A stretch of DNA of 64,000 nucleotides from CAVQXR01 sp963717955 (GCA_963717955.1 CAVQXR010000001.1:1612001-1676000), one strand, 5' to 3'; counted from the first letter of the stretch, positions 1-8,573 are shown. Notes: generated by a model not told the origin, from the letters alone. Made by a program: numbers and translations.

Positions 1-1092
1 CCGGCGTATCACCTGGATCGTCGTGTTCGTTCGGACGCTGAGGACCGGGAACAGCGACTCCCGGGCCCGGTCGCCGGAGAGGAGCACGACTCCGGCCCGG
101 AGCGGCCCGGCCGGCGATCGGCCGTCGAGCTCCTTGCCGTTGCACCGCGCGGTACCGGTCCATCGCTCCGCGCCGGCCAGCGCGCGGAGGAACTGGCCCT
201 GGCCGTTGCCCTCGGCGCCGGCGAGTCCGAGCACCTCGCCCCGGTGGATCGCGAGGTCGATCGGCCCGAACCGATCGCCCTGGAGCGCGGCGATCTCGAA
301 GCAGATCTCGCTCGGACCTCGGTCGGAATCACGGTCAGGAAACGCTTGTTGGAGCGGCCGCCCGATCATCAGGGCGATGAGCGCGTTCTCCGACATCCCG
401 GCCGCGTCGAACGTGCCCTGGCTCACGCCGTCTCGCAGGACGGTGATCCGGTCGGCGATCTCGAGCACCTCCGGGATCCGGTGGCTCACGTACATCACGC
501 CGACACCCGCCCTGCTCCGCTCGAACACGAGCGCGTGGAGCTGCGCGACCTCCTCGGGGCCGAGGGCCGTCGTCGGCTCGTCCAGGAGCAGCACCTTCGG
601 CTCGGCGAGAAGGGCCTTCACCACCTCGAGCAGCTGCCGCTCCGCGAGCGAGAGGCTCCCGGCGGGCGTCGCTGCCCCGATATCCAGACCGAACTCCGTG
701 AGTCTCTCCGCTGCCCAGCTCTCCATGTCTCGATATGCCGGACGGGCGGTCGGGAGGGCCGCGAGATAGAGATTCTCGGCCACCGTCATCTCGAGCACCT
801 GCGAGTAGGTCTGGTACGCCATGCCAACACCGAGGCGGATCGCCTCGGCAACCGAGGCGGCGCCGAGCGACCGACCACCGATCTCGACCGAGCCCTCGTC
901 CGGCGCGAGAAACCCGCTCGCGATCCCGAGCAACGTCGACTTCCCGGACCCGTTCTCCCCGACGAGCGCGTGGATCTCGCCGGCACGGCAGTCCACGCTC
1001 ACCTCGCGTACGGCGCGCACCGCTCCAAAGGATTTGGAGAGTGCGCGCAGCGAGAGCACGACAGGGCTCGCGGGCCCGGGAGTCGTCGACAT
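1..1092 (-). CDS. Sugar-type ABC importer ATPase (RbsA/MglA-like), 3' end beyond the window
   Basis: Energises uptake through the permease and binding protein encoded just upstream in the same operon. The 364 codons present cover a complete first ATPase domain: Walker A GENGSGKST at about residues 46-54, signature LSLAERQ near 148 and Walker B LLLDEPTT near 167. A second domain begins (an RbsA-like stretch GVVLLSGDRARES), so the full protein should be about 500 residues with two ATPase halves, as in RbsA/MglA. The ATG at 1092 is the first start after the binding-protein gene, 50 bases away. The family assignment is secure; the transported sugar or sugar-like substrate cannot be read from the sequence. 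Confidence 0.93.
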   Translation of the reverse strand, partial: MSTTPGPASPVVLSLRALSKSFGAVRAVREVSVDCRAGEIHALVGENGSGKSTLLGIASGFLAPDEGSVEIGGRSLGAASVAEAIRLGVGMAYQTYSQVLEMTVAENLYLAALPTARPAYRDMESWAAERLTEFGLDIGAATPAGSLSLAERQLLEVVKALLAEPKVLLLDEPTTALGPEEVAQLHALVFERSRAGVGVMYVSHRIPEVLEIADRITVLRDGVSQGTFDAAGMSENALIALMIGRPLQQAFPDRDSDRGPSEICFEIAALQGDRFGPIDLAIHRGEVLGLAGAEGNGQGQFLRALAGAERWTGTARCNGKELDGRSPAGPLRAGVVLLSGDRARESLFPVLSVRTNTTIQVIRR

Positions 1093-1142
1093 CAACGTGA
1101 GATCAGCTGTTGAAGGTCAGATAGGTGCTCAGTGTCCTCCCT

Positions 1143-2471
1143 CTACTCCGGATACATCCGCGCGACGAGCTCGTCCGGGATCAGCGAGGTAATCGACGCT
1201 TCGGCCGGTCGGTCCGGGACGCACAGGCTGTCCACCGAGTTGTCCTTGAACGCGATCGGGAACACGATCTCCGGCGGGGGCACGAACCCCTTGAGCTGCA
1301 TCATGCCCGCGGTCAGCGACTGGCGGATCTGCCAGTTTCCGGCCGCGTTCGCGTAGTAGATCCGGAGGTTCGGCTCGTTCAGCTCGTCCGCTACGCAGCC
1401 GAGGATGGGCTCGTCGGTCCGCATCGTCCAGACCTGGTCGATCGGGATGCCTGCCGCCTCGATGGCCGGCTGCGCGCCAAGCGCCATTCCGCCCGAGTAC
1501 TCGTAGCTGATGCCCTTGAGGTCTGGGTGGGCTGCGAGCAGGCTCGCCATCGCCTCCTGCACTCCCGCCGGCACCCAGTTCGTGTCGTACGTACCGACGA
1601 TCTCGATCTCCGGGCTCAGCGCCGCCTTCTCGCACTCCTGCCAGGCCGCCGACAGTGGGTTGCCGGGGGTGCCGCCCATGAGCGCGATCTTGCCCGAACC
1701 CACTTCCTCGTTGATGATCTGCGCGAAGGCCTCGCCGAGCGCGCAGGTGTCTTCGCCGACGACGGTCGAGTAGTTCTCGCCCGGGCCGGTCACGTAGCCC
1801 CACGCATACGTGGCGACCGGGATTCCCGCTGCGGTCGCCTCCTGGAACACCGGCAGGTAGCCGTCGCCGATGTCCGGGAAGTTGACGATCACGTCGGCAC
1901 CCTGCGCGATCGCCGATCGGAAGTCCGCCAGCGGGTCGCCTGGGGTGCTCGAGAACACATTGGAGCTCGTGTAGATGATCTGGCCGATCTCGGGGTACGT
2001 CAGCGCCTGGAGGATGAACTCCATCTTCGACATCTCGCGGTAGACGTTCTCCCCGAACGGCTCGACGTAGGCGACGGTCAGCTCGCCGCCCGTGCCCGTG
2101 TCGCAGCCGTTGTTCTGCCAGCACTCGAGTGCCAGGTCCTGGTCGACCGGGTCGTCGGCGCGCGCGAACGCGGCGAGCGCGACCTGTTGGGCCGCCGGAT
2201 CCGCCGGCAGGAGCGTCGCGTCGAACAGGGCCTTCTCGATCACCGCCGGATCGGCGTCGTAGGTCTCGCCGAACTCGTCCGGCCCCGCCGGCGTCTCGCC
2301 GCCGCCGGTCTCGGCCGGAGCTCCCGTTTCGGCCGGCGGCGCCGTCTCGGCCGGCGCCGTCGTCTCGGGAGGCGGCGCGGCCTCCTCCTCTCCGCCGCCG
2401 CATGCCGCGGCGGCAATCCCGAGCCCGAGCACGATCACGAGCCCGAACAGCACGAACAGGCGTCGTCTCAT
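1143..2471 (-). CDS. Sugar ABC transporter substrate-binding lipoprotein
   Basis: Extracellular solute receptor of the importer. The start at 2471 is chosen because GGAGGAGG lies about 8 bases upstream, and because it gives MRRRLF, a hydrophobic segment, and a lipobox ending in AAAC (Cys about 24). A longer in-frame ATG at 2600 would put 43 non-signal residues in front. After the lipid cysteine comes a Glu/Ala/Pro/Thr-rich linker, then a type-1 periplasmic-binding fold of the sugar (Peripla_BP_4) class. At about 442 aa it is longer than ribose-binding proteins, mostly through the linker. It lies between permease and ATPase genes; the ligand is unknown. Confidence 0.92.
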   Translation of the reverse strand: MRRRLFVLFGLVIVLGLGIAAAACGGGEEEAAPPPETTAPAETAPPAETGAPAETGGGETPAGPDEFGETYDADPAVIEKALFDATLLPADPAAQQVALAAFARADDPVDQDLALECWQNNGCDTGTGGELTVAYVEPFGENVYREMSKMEFILQALTYPEIGQIIYTSSNVFSSTPGDPLADFRSAIAQGADVIVNFPDIGDGYLPVFQEATAAGIPVATYAWGYVTGPGENYSTVVGEDTCALGEAFAQIINEEVGSGKIALMGGTPGNPLSAAWQECEKAALSPEIEIVGTYDTNWVPAGVQEAMASLLAAHPDLKGISYEYSGGMALGAQPAIEAAGIPIDQVWTMRTDEPILGCVADELNEPNLRIYYANAAGNWQIRQSLTAGMMQLKGFVPPPEIVFPIAFKDNSVDSLCVPDRPAEASITSLIPDELVARMYPE

Positions 2472-2596
2472 CTGAGATCCTCCTCCATCCTCGTTGTGCA
2501 TCTCCGTTCCCCTTTCGCGCGCCGGGCCGTCGACGGCCAGCGGCCTTGCGTCGTGTAGCGGCTTCCGGTTGCCCTGGTGCGAAGCGCCTCCTTTCG

Positions 2597-3694
2597 TCAT
2601 CCGCCGGTCGTCGATTCGTCGCCGAACAGCGCTCTGGCCCTCGGGTGCTGCAGCACCCTGCCGAGGCCGGCAGCGATGCGGTCACCTGAGAGGATCATCC
2701 CGGCGAGGATCGCGGCCCCGAAGACGACGAACTGCATCGCCTGCGACAGGCCCATCACGAGCAGCACCTGGGTCAGCAGCGTGAGCGCGAGCGCCGCGAC
2801 CCAGGTCGAGGTGACGCTCGCGAGGCCGCCGGCGAAGGATGCCCCCGCGATCACGACGGCCGCGATCGGCGCCAGCAGGTAGTCGGCGCCGAATGCGAAG
2901 TCGATCGATCCGCGCACGCTGGCGAGCAGCACGGTGGCAGCCCCGTACAGGACGCCCGCAGCCGCGTACGCGCAGACGACGTGGGTTCGCACGTGGATGC
3001 CGGACATCCAGGCGGCACGCGGGTTGGAGCCGACCGCCTGGAAGCGTCGACCCACACCCGTGTAGCGCAGGAACAGGGCGACGAAGATCGTCAGCATGAC
3101 GCCGACCCAGAAGACCCAGCTGAGGCCCAGCGGCTTGGTCAGAGACCAGGAGGTCAGCGCCGACGGGACCGCGGACTCGTACGAGACCCCCCGGGCGTAC
3201 CGGGCTCCGATGGCGAGGACGATCGTGCCCACGGCCAACGTGACGATCAGCGGGTTGAGCCTCAGGATCCCGACGAAGATCCCGTTGGCGAGGCCCACGA
3301 CGAGGCCGAGGCCGATGCAGGCGAGGATGCCGAGCGCGAGCTTCTCGTTGGAGTGCTCCGAGACGCCGAGAATGAGGTTCCCGCCGAGCAACATCACGCC
3401 CGGGATCGAGAGGTCGATTCCGGCCTGCATGATCACGAGCATCTGGCCGAGCGCAAGGACGGCGAGCACTGCCATGTAGGGCATCACGAACGCCCAGGAC
3501 GTGGTCTGGAGCGCCCGGGGCGCAGCGATCGCCGCCACGATGAAGAGCCCGCCCGTTGCGAGCCAGACGGGGAGGAACCGCGACGCGATCAGGAGGCGGC
3601 TGAGCCCCTCGCGCAGATGGAGCCGCTGCACGACTGGGGGCGGGCCGCGACCGGCCGCTCCGCTGCCCGGGCCGGTCGTCTGTTCGCTGGCCAC
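2597..3694 (-). CDS. Sugar-type ABC transporter permease (RbsC-like)
   Basis: Membrane channel subunit of the importer, 365 aa. After a basic, Pro/Gly-rich cytoplasmic N-terminus of about 38 residues come roughly nine to ten hydrophobic segments. They include the RbsC-type stretch GQMLVIMQAGIDLSIPGVML (about residues 83-102) and the later GSNPRAAWMSGI coupling-loop region that contacts the ATPase. It sits 33 bases downstream of the methyltransferase gene and 125 bases upstream of the binding-protein start, so it is probably cotranscribed with both. The C-terminal tail after the last helix is short and basic. Family assignment is strong. Confidence 0.93.
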   Translation of the reverse strand: MASEQTTGPGSGAAGRGPPPVVQRLHLREGLSRLLIASRFLPVWLATGGLFIVAAIAAPRALQTTSWAFVMPYMAVLAVLALGQMLVIMQAGIDLSIPGVMLLGGNLILGVSEHSNEKLALGILACIGLGLVVGLANGIFVGILRLNPLIVTLAVGTIVLAIGARYARGVSYESAVPSALTSWSLTKPLGLSWVFWVGVMLTIFVALFLRYTGVGRRFQAVGSNPRAAWMSGIHVRTHVVCAYAAAGVLYGAATVLLASVRGSIDFAFGADYLLAPIAAVVIAGASFAGGLASVTSTWVAALALTLLTQVLLVMGLSQAMQFVVFGAAILAGMILSGDRIAAGLGRVLQHPRARALFGDESTTGG

Positions 3695-3727
3695 GCTCGC
3701 TTCGCTCCTCTCGGTCGGCCCGACGCC

Positions 3728-4828
3728 CTACCCGATCTCGTCCCGCACGATCTGCGCGCCGTCGACGAGCGCCTTCAGCTTCATCCTCGCAACCATGCGC
3801 GGGAGCGGCCGCAGGCCGCAGTCCGTCGTCAGGTAGACCCGCTCGGGCGGGACGACCGCGATGATCTTGCGGATCCGGTCTGCCACCTGCTCCGGGGACT
3901 CGACCATGGTCGTTCGCACGTCGATCACGCCGACCGCGACCTCCTTGTCGGCCGGGACCGACTTGAGGCAGTCGACGTCCACCATCTCGCGGTTCGCGAA
4001 GTCGAGCACGAACTGGTCGACCGGGACGTCGTAGAAGTACGGAAGCACGGTCGCGTAGCCCTTGGGGAAGAGGCCGGACAGCGCGTTGCCCCAGGCGTTG
4101 CCGAAGCAGAAGTGCCAGGCGATCTTCGCGTCCACGCCGTCGACGCACTGGGCGATCACGTCGGCGATCCACTCGTAGTCCTTCTCGTCGTTCGTGAACA
4201 GCGGCAGCCAGGCCCCGAGGTCCTCGATCTGCAGGAAGGTCGCTCCGGCCTCGACGAGATCCTTCATCTCGGCGTTGAAGATCGGCGCCAGGGCGTAGCT
4301 CAGCTCCTTGGGGTCCTTGTAGTGCTCGAAGTAGACGTGCCAGGCCAGGTTCACGGGCCCCGCGCCCACGGAGACCTTGACGGGGCGGTCCGCGTACCGC
4401 GTGGCGACCTTGTAGAGGTCGGTGAGACGGATCGGGCCGCGCTTTACGGGGCCGGTGTTCCTGACGCCGCCCCAGTCGTCGAGGAGCTCGATCTCCTTGG
4501 TTCGTGTGGCCGCGCCGACCGCGGAGGGATGCTCCTCCTTCGCCTCCTCGAAGCCCTCGATCCGCTCGTACATGTACCAGCAGAACGAGCCGATCACGCC
4601 GACGTAGTCGTCGTAGGACATCTGCCCGTCCGTGACGATGTCGAGGCCGGCCTCCTGCTGGTCGTGCATGACCGCCTGGGTGGCGTCGTTGTACGCCTCC
4701 GCGTGCCCGACGTGCTTGAAGGCCACCCGCACGTCGCGGCCGAGCAACTGGTAGTCGTACCAATCGGGCCTCGGGTACGAGCCGACCATCGTGGTCGGCA
4801 GGATGGTGTCGACGATCTTCTTCCCCAT
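3728..4828 (-). CDS. MetE-like zinc-dependent methyltransferase (catalytic domain only)
   Basis: Single-domain homologue (366 aa) of the C-terminal half of cobalamin-independent methionine synthase. The zinc ligands expected for that fold are visible: His-x-Cys in WHFCFGN (about 239-241) and Cys in TTDCGLRP (about 337). The family strand VGVIDVRT is near 299-306. The MetE N-terminal domain is absent, as in archaeal core methionine synthases and in substrate-specific methyltransferases. The start at 4828 is supported by AAAGGAGG about 6 bases upstream. Its position inside a sugar-type importer operon with a bicupin and an SDR argues for transfer of a methyl group from an imported compound rather than housekeeping methionine synthesis; that is inference. 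Confidence 0.88.
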   Translation of the reverse strand: MGKKIVDTILPTTMVGSYPRPDWYDYQLLGRDVRVAFKHVGHAEAYNDATQAVMHDQQEAGLDIVTDGQMSYDDYVGVIGSFCWYMYERIEGFEEAKEEHPSAVGAATRTKEIELLDDWGGVRNTGPVKRGPIRLTDLYKVATRYADRPVKVSVGAGPVNLAWHVYFEHYKDPKELSYALAPIFNAEMKDLVEAGATFLQIEDLGAWLPLFTNDEKDYEWIADVIAQCVDGVDAKIAWHFCFGNAWGNALSGLFPKGYATVLPYFYDVPVDQFVLDFANREMVDVDCLKSVPADKEVAVGVIDVRTTMVESPEQVADRIRKIIAVVPPERVYLTTDCGLRPLPRMVARMKLKALVDGAQIVRDEIG

Positions 4829-4851
4829 GCGTCCTCCTTTGTTCCCGGCGG

Positions 4852-5784
4852 TCAGGGTCCGCCGCTCTCGGCTTTCTCGAGCATCCGCTCGAGGTACTCC
4901 CAGTCGCGGTCGAACCGGTATGAGTGGCGTGCGGGCGGCTGGGGGGCCTGGGTCTCGAGCCAGCGCACCGTCGTGTCGCTCGTGTTCCGGAAGCCGTGCA
5001 CGCACCCGACGCCGGTCCAGAAGACGTCGCCCGCTCGCAGCGTGTAGCCGCTGCCGTCGGCAATGGCCTCGACCTCCCCGTCGAGGACGACGTAGCACTC
5101 CTCGAGCGGGTGGTCGTGCAGGTGGGCCACCCCGCCGGGCTGGTACTCGACCATGAACATGGTCGACAGCTGGGCGTCGAGACGCTGGTCGACGAGCATC
5201 TTCACGGCGATTCCGCTGTAGGCGAGCAGCGCCGTCGCCATGCTGGCGGACACGGTCGGCGCCTCGACGTCGCTGCCGCGCTGCAGCGCGCCGACGCTCA
5301 TGTCGTCGGCGCCGAGCCGGAAGACGTGCCGGTTGCGTGGGTCGCGGATGTCGGCACCCGCCGCCGCGCCGTCCGGTGCGCCGGAACCGCCCAGGAAGAA
5401 GGTGTCCGCCGGCTTCCCTTCGTTCGCCCCCCGGGGTCGCGGGGCCATCATGTCGACCCAGCGGCCGCGCCCTCCGGCAGATCGCCACGCGTGCGGAACG
5501 CCGACCGGGACGATCCCCGCATGGCCGGGGCCGAGCTCGATGGTCGAGCCGCTCATGGTCAGGCGGACGGCGCCGTCGAGCACGAAGAAGCTCTCCTCGA
5601 ACGAGTGCACGTGGAGTTCGACGAACCCCGGGTCGTCGAGTTGGCAGGCGCCGACGCCCATGTGGACCGAGCCCGTCTCGCCGTCGATCAGCGCCTGCCG
5701 CACGAACCCGGTCGAGAACCCCTCGTACCCCGGCGGGACGGCTGCCCCGGACCACTCGATGCGGTCGACGTGGTGCGACGCCAT
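4852..5784 (-). CDS. Bicupin protein
   Basis: A 310-residue protein with two tandem cupin barrels. The first carries HVHSFEESFFVLDG (about residues 72-85) and the second HLHDHPLEECYVVLDG, each a His-x-His...Glu metal-site pattern. The duplicated layout resembles (S)-ureidoglycine aminohydrolase and other bicupin isomerases or hydrolases, but no residue set fixes the reaction. Its ATG overlaps the stop codon of the upstream SDR by one base (TGATG), showing translational coupling. The methyltransferase gene follows 23 bases downstream. It is probably a cytoplasmic metalloenzyme acting on the same imported substrate. Confidence 0.85.
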   Translation of the reverse strand: MASHHVDRIEWSGAAVPPGYEGFSTGFVRQALIDGETGSVHMGVGACQLDDPGFVELHVHSFEESFFVLDGAVRLTMSGSTIELGPGHAGIVPVGVPHAWRSAGGRGRWVDMMAPRPRGANEGKPADTFFLGGSGAPDGAAAGADIRDPRNRHVFRLGADDMSVGALQRGSDVEAPTVSASMATALLAYSGIAVKMLVDQRLDAQLSTMFMVEYQPGGVAHLHDHPLEECYVVLDGEVEAIADGSGYTLRAGDVFWTGVGCVHGFRNTSDTTVRWLETQAPQPPARHSYRFDRDWEYLERMLEKAESGGP

Positions 5785-6482
5785 CAGAGGAGGAGCCAGC
5801 CGCCGTCGACGTGCAGGTCGATGCCGTTCACGGAGGCGTTCTCGAGCAGGAAGACCGCGGCACCGACGACGTCTTCCATCGACACCAGTCGACCGGTGGG
5901 GGTGCGGGCCCGCACGCGCTCGAGCACCTCGGGCGGCTTGGCCTCCCAGGCCGGGGTATCGCCGACGATTCCTGGATGCAGCGCATTCACGCGGACCGGC
6001 GCCAGCTCCACGGCCAGGGTGCGGGCGAGCCCCGACACGCCGCCGTTGACGGTCGTGATGGTCGTCGACCCGGGGTACGGGCGCTCCTTCGCGAGACCCC
6101 CGAACAGCAGCACCGAGGCGTCGGGGAGCAGGCGCGGCGCCAGCGTGTGCACGACCTCCGTGTAGCCGACGAGCTTCAGCGTCACGAGCCGGAGCGCCCG
6201 CGTCAGGTCGTAGTCCCGCACCGTGTTCTCGTCCCGCTCGATCGCCGCCAGCACGAGGTGCCGGACCTGTTCGATGCCGGCGAGCCGGCCCGCGATCTCC
6301 TCCGGCTGCGAGAGATCGAGCGCAATCCCGCGGGCGGATTCGCCGAGCGCGGCGGCGACCGCCCCGGCTCGGCTCTCGTCCCGTCCCGTGACGACCACCG
6401 GGGCAGCACGTCGAGCGAACACCCCGGCGAGCTCGCGGCCCATCCCGGACGTCCCTCCGATGACGACGACGTCGCCGCTCAT
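5784..6482 (-). CDS. Atypical short-chain dehydrogenase/reductase
   Basis: First gene of the operon, 232 aa. The cofactor loop GGTSGMGREL is at the N-terminus and a typical SDR C-terminus (HVDGGW) is present. The usual Tyr-x-x-x-Lys active-site pair is not at its expected place: the region reads STTITTVNGGVSGLARTLA. This matches divergent SDR families that lack the canonical tyrosine, so oxidoreductase activity is not assured. The ATG at 6482 was chosen over one 42 bases upstream because the strong promoter at 6493-6521 lies between them. The stop overlaps the bicupin start. Confidence 0.85.
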   Translation of the reverse strand: MSGDVVVIGGTSGMGRELAGVFARRAAPVVVTGRDESRAGAVAAALGESARGIALDLSQPEEIAGRLAGIEQVRHLVLAAIERDENTVRDYDLTRALRLVTLKLVGYTEVVHTLAPRLLPDASVLLFGGLAKERPYPGSTTITTVNGGVSGLARTLAVELAPVRVNALHPGIVGDTPAWEAKPPEVLERVRARTPTGRLVSMEDVVGAAVFLLENASVNGIDLHVDGGWLLL

Positions 6483-6492
6483 TCGCGTCAGG

Positions 6493-6521
6493 AGTGTAGT
6501 GAGACTGAACGGAGCCGTCAA
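6493..6521 (-). promoter_or_regulatory. Promoter of the transport/methyltransferase operon
   Basis: On the minus strand, -35 TTGACG (6521-6516) and -10 TACACT (6498-6493) are separated by exactly 17 bases. The SDR ATG follows the -10 box by 10 bases, leaving an almost leaderless transcript with no clear ribosome-binding site. It lies back to back with the XRE-cupin promoter. Confidence 0.65.
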
Positions 6522-6571
6522 CAACGCGCTCCGGTCGGCCGCTCGATCCGGCGTTGGCCGTCAAGAACCAC

Positions 6572-6600
6572 TGAACAGAACGGGTGTGGCCGGGTAGAAT
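6572..6600 (+). promoter_or_regulatory. Promoter of the XRE-cupin regulator
   Basis: -35 TGAACA (6572-6577) and -10 TAGAAT (6595-6600) have a 17-base spacer. The ATG at 6609 begins only 8 bases after the -10 box, so a leaderless mRNA is likely. The two divergent promoters occupy about 110 bases, a natural place for regulator binding. Confidence 0.6.
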
Positions 6601-6608
6601 CCCGACCC

Positions 6609-7310
6609 ATGGCCGGCAAGGGCGAGGGCGAGAGCATGGAGGCAGGCCGCGCCGGCGCGGCCACGATCGACGGCACCGTCGGTCGCCGCCTGCGCCGCGA
6701 GCGCGAGGCGCGCGGGATCACGTTGCGCGAGCTGGCACGACGTCTCGAGATCTCGCCGAGCGCCGTCTCGCAGTTCGAGACGGGCAAGGCGCTCCCGTCG
6801 GTGAGCACGCTCTGGAACATGGTCAACGAGCTCGGGATCTCGCTCGACGAGCTGTTCAGCGGTCTCGGGGACGATGCACGACAGCCGGAAGCCGGTTCGG
6901 GCGCTGCGGCACGAGCCGGCGACCCCGGCCCGGAGTCCCGTCACGTGCAGCGGGCGGGCTCACGCGTCACGATCGAGCTCGAGTCCGGCGTTCGGTGGGA
7001 ACGGCTCACACCGCAGTCCGAGCCCGACGCCGACTTCATCGCCGTCACCTACGACGTCGGCGGGTCGTCGAGCCGGGGTGATCGGTTCGTGCGCCACGAG
7101 GGGCGGGAGTTCGGGCTCGTGCTGAGCGGGCGGCTCGAGGTGACCGTCGGGTTCGACCGGTACGAGCTCGGCCCGGGCGACTCGATCGCGTTCGACTCGA
7201 ACGTTCCCCACTGCCTGCGCAACGTCGGCGACGAGCCGGTGCACGGTGTGTGGTTCGTGGCCGGGCGCGAGGGCGACCACCGCGTCGCGCCGACGCAGCT
7301 CCGCCGGTAG
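6609..7310 (+). CDS. XRE-family transcriptional regulator with C-terminal cupin
   Basis: Predicted DNA-binding regulator, 233 aa. After a Gly/Ala-rich start, an XRE helix-turn-helix occupies about residues 25-80 (GRRLRREREARGITLRELAR, then ISPSAVSQFETGKALPSVST). A low-complexity linker leads to a cupin (about 145-225: GLVLSGRLEV, SNVPHCLRN). This layout is the MerR-independent HTH_3 plus cupin_2 type that senses small ligands or metals. It is divergently transcribed from the importer/methyltransferase operon and shares its promoter region, so it is the probable local regulator; whether repressor or activator cannot be told. Confidence 0.9.
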   Translation: MAGKGEGESMEAGRAGAATIDGTVGRRLRREREARGITLRELARRLEISPSAVSQFETGKALPSVSTLWNMVNELGISLDELFSGLGDDARQPEAGSGAAARAGDPGPESRHVQRAGSRVTIELESGVRWERLTPQSEPDADFIAVTYDVGGSSSRGDRFVRHEGREFGLVLSGRLEVTVGFDRYELGPGDSIAFDSNVPHCLRNVGDEPVHGVWFVAGREGDHRVAPTQLRR

Positions 7311-7349
7311 GCGCGGTTCTCATCCCACCGGCAGTCGACCGCCGGGTTG

Positions 7350-7468
7350 TGCGGGCCCCTCCGGGACCGCGATCGGCGGGTCCGGCCCGGCCGAGCCGGG
7401 CCGTCAGCCGCGGGGCCCCTCGGGACCGCGATCGGCGGGTCCGGCCCGGCCGAGCCGGGCCGTCAGCC
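7350..7468. repeat. Tandem GC-rich palindromic repeat (copy array A)
   Basis: Two copies of a 36-base core (7374-7409 and 7433-7468) repeat with period 59, each preceded by a similar GGGCCCCT...GGGACCGCGAT stretch. Each core holds the inverted repeat GGCCCGGC-CGA-GCCGGGCC. The same core occurs twice at 60672-60774. Read on the minus strand, the core supplies the TGA stop of the SDR at 7463. Confidence 0.9.
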
Positions 7469-8185
7469 GCCTGGAACCCAGCGGTCGCCGCGCGGGGTGA
7501 GCTGGAGCTCGTGCGTCCAGCCCCGTGGCGACTGGGAGGCAAGGTAATCGATCGCGCGGGCCACGTCGTCCTCGGTCGTCGACAGCTCGTCGGGCTTCCC
7601 GGCGAGCCGCCCGGCCGTCTTCTCGCTCTCGATCGTCGCGTCGACGATCAGCAGCGCCACGTGGACGCCGTGCTCCCGGAGCTCGCTCGCTGCCGACTGC
7701 ACGAGCCCGCGGGAGGCGAACGCGGCTGAGGCCCACGGCCCGCGACCCGCCATTCCGCGCCTGGCCGAGCCGCCCGTGATGAGCACGAGCGTCCCGCTAC
7801 CCTGCTCGCGGAGCACGCGCGAACCGACGGTGACGACGTTCACGAGCGCCGGAAGGAGCTCGTCGAGGTAGGGCTCGAACGCGGCCGACCCGCCGTCGGC
7901 GATCCCGCCGCCGCCGAAGGTCCGCCCTCGCATCGAGGGGCTGATCGCGACGACGACGAGGTCGGGCCCTCCGTGGCGCTCGCGCACCTCCGCGAACGCC
8001 CGCTCGACATCGTCGAGCACGGTCGCGTCCCCCTGGATCGCGAGCGCTCCGGGGATCTCGCCCGCGACGCGTTCGAGCGAGTCGGCGCTTCGCGCGACGG
8101 CGGCGACCCTGAAGCCCTGCGCGGCCTGGTGGCGCGCGATCGCACGGCCGAGGTTGCGAGCTCCGAAGACGAGCATGGACGGCAT
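7463..8185 (-). CDS. Atypical SDR-family protein
   Basis: A 240-residue Rossmann protein beginning MPSMLVFGARNLGRAIARH; the usual TGxxxGxG loop is replaced by GARNLGRA. A catalytic Ser-like position (LITGGSARRG) is present. The Tyr-x-x-x-Lys pair is missing: the region reads GRGPWASAAFASRGLVQSA. It is probably NAD(P)-binding with altered or no dehydrogenase chemistry. The start at 8185 is preferred to an ATG 78 bases upstream because the fold begins here. The gene converges on the regulator and its final codons and stop lie in the tandem repeat, which may end transcription for both. Confidence 0.8.
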   Translation of the reverse strand: MPSMLVFGARNLGRAIARHQAAQGFRVAAVARSADSLERVAGEIPGALAIQGDATVLDDVERAFAEVRERHGGPDLVVVAISPSMRGRTFGGGGIADGGSAAFEPYLDELLPALVNVVTVGSRVLREQGSGTLVLITGGSARRGMAGRGPWASAAFASRGLVQSAASELREHGVHVALLIVDATIESEKTAGRLAGKPDELSTTEDDVARAIDYLASQSPRGWTHELQLTPRGDRWVPGG

Positions 8186-8445
8186 CAGGCGATCCTCAGT
8201 GCACCGTCCGGGGAATACGGCACGGTGCTGGCGGCTGCAAAGCGGCGCCACACCGCACCCCATTCCCGGGACGGCGCACTACACCACTCTCGGGGGTCCG
8301 AGAAGGACTCCATCGCGGTCGGGCGAATCGATGCCGTGCCGGCCGGGTTTTCAACGCAGTCCCGGGGTTGACGGCACATCCGGCCGGCACCCTCTCCCTC
8401 GATTCGCGCCTCTTCCTCCCAGGGGAGAGGCATGCGTGCAGCGGC

Positions 8446-8451
8446 TATACT
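8446..8451 (+). promoter_or_regulatory. -10 box of tRNA-Gly
   Basis: TATACT ends 11 bases before the 5' end of the tRNA. No good -35 hexamer is visible 16-18 bases upstream. Confidence 0.5.
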
Positions 8452-8462
8452 TCGCCCGCTAC

Positions 8463-8536
8463 GCGGATGTAGCTCAGTTGGCTAGAGCGTCTGCTTGCCA
8501 TGCAGAAGGTCGTGGGTTCGAGTCCCATCATCCGCT
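8463..8536 (+). tRNA. tRNA-Gly (anticodon GCC)
   Basis: A complete 74-base cloverleaf. The acceptor GCGGATG pairs with CATCCGC, the D arm is GCTC...GAGC, and the anticodon stem TCTGC/GCAGA encloses the loop TTGCCAT with anticodon GCC. The T arm contains TTCGAGT and the discriminator is T, as expected for tRNA-Gly. CCA is not encoded. The 3' part recurs at 16065, 17563 and 19472, marking the gene as an integration site. Confidence 0.97.
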
Positions 8537-8540
8537 TCTC

Positions 8541-8566
8541 GAAAAGCCCCGCTCAGGCGGGGTTTT
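8541..8566 (+). terminator. Rho-independent terminator of tRNA-Gly
   Basis: The hairpin CCCCGC-tcag-GCGGGG is followed by TTTT. Related hairpins follow the tRNA fragments at 16065 and 17563, so the duplicated attachment unit includes the terminator. Confidence 0.85.
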
Positions 8567-8573
8567 GTGTTGT

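Noticed and set aside
1125..2558. Long open frames opposite the binding-protein gene, and similar long frames elsewhere
   Set aside because: They are GC-rich shadow frames: biased toward Arg, His, Gly and Pro with no domain character, opposite genes with clear families and ribosome-binding sites.
7350..7468. CRISPR-like array
   Set aside because: There are only two units, the spacer sequences resemble each other, and the core is a perfect palindrome; no cas genes are present.
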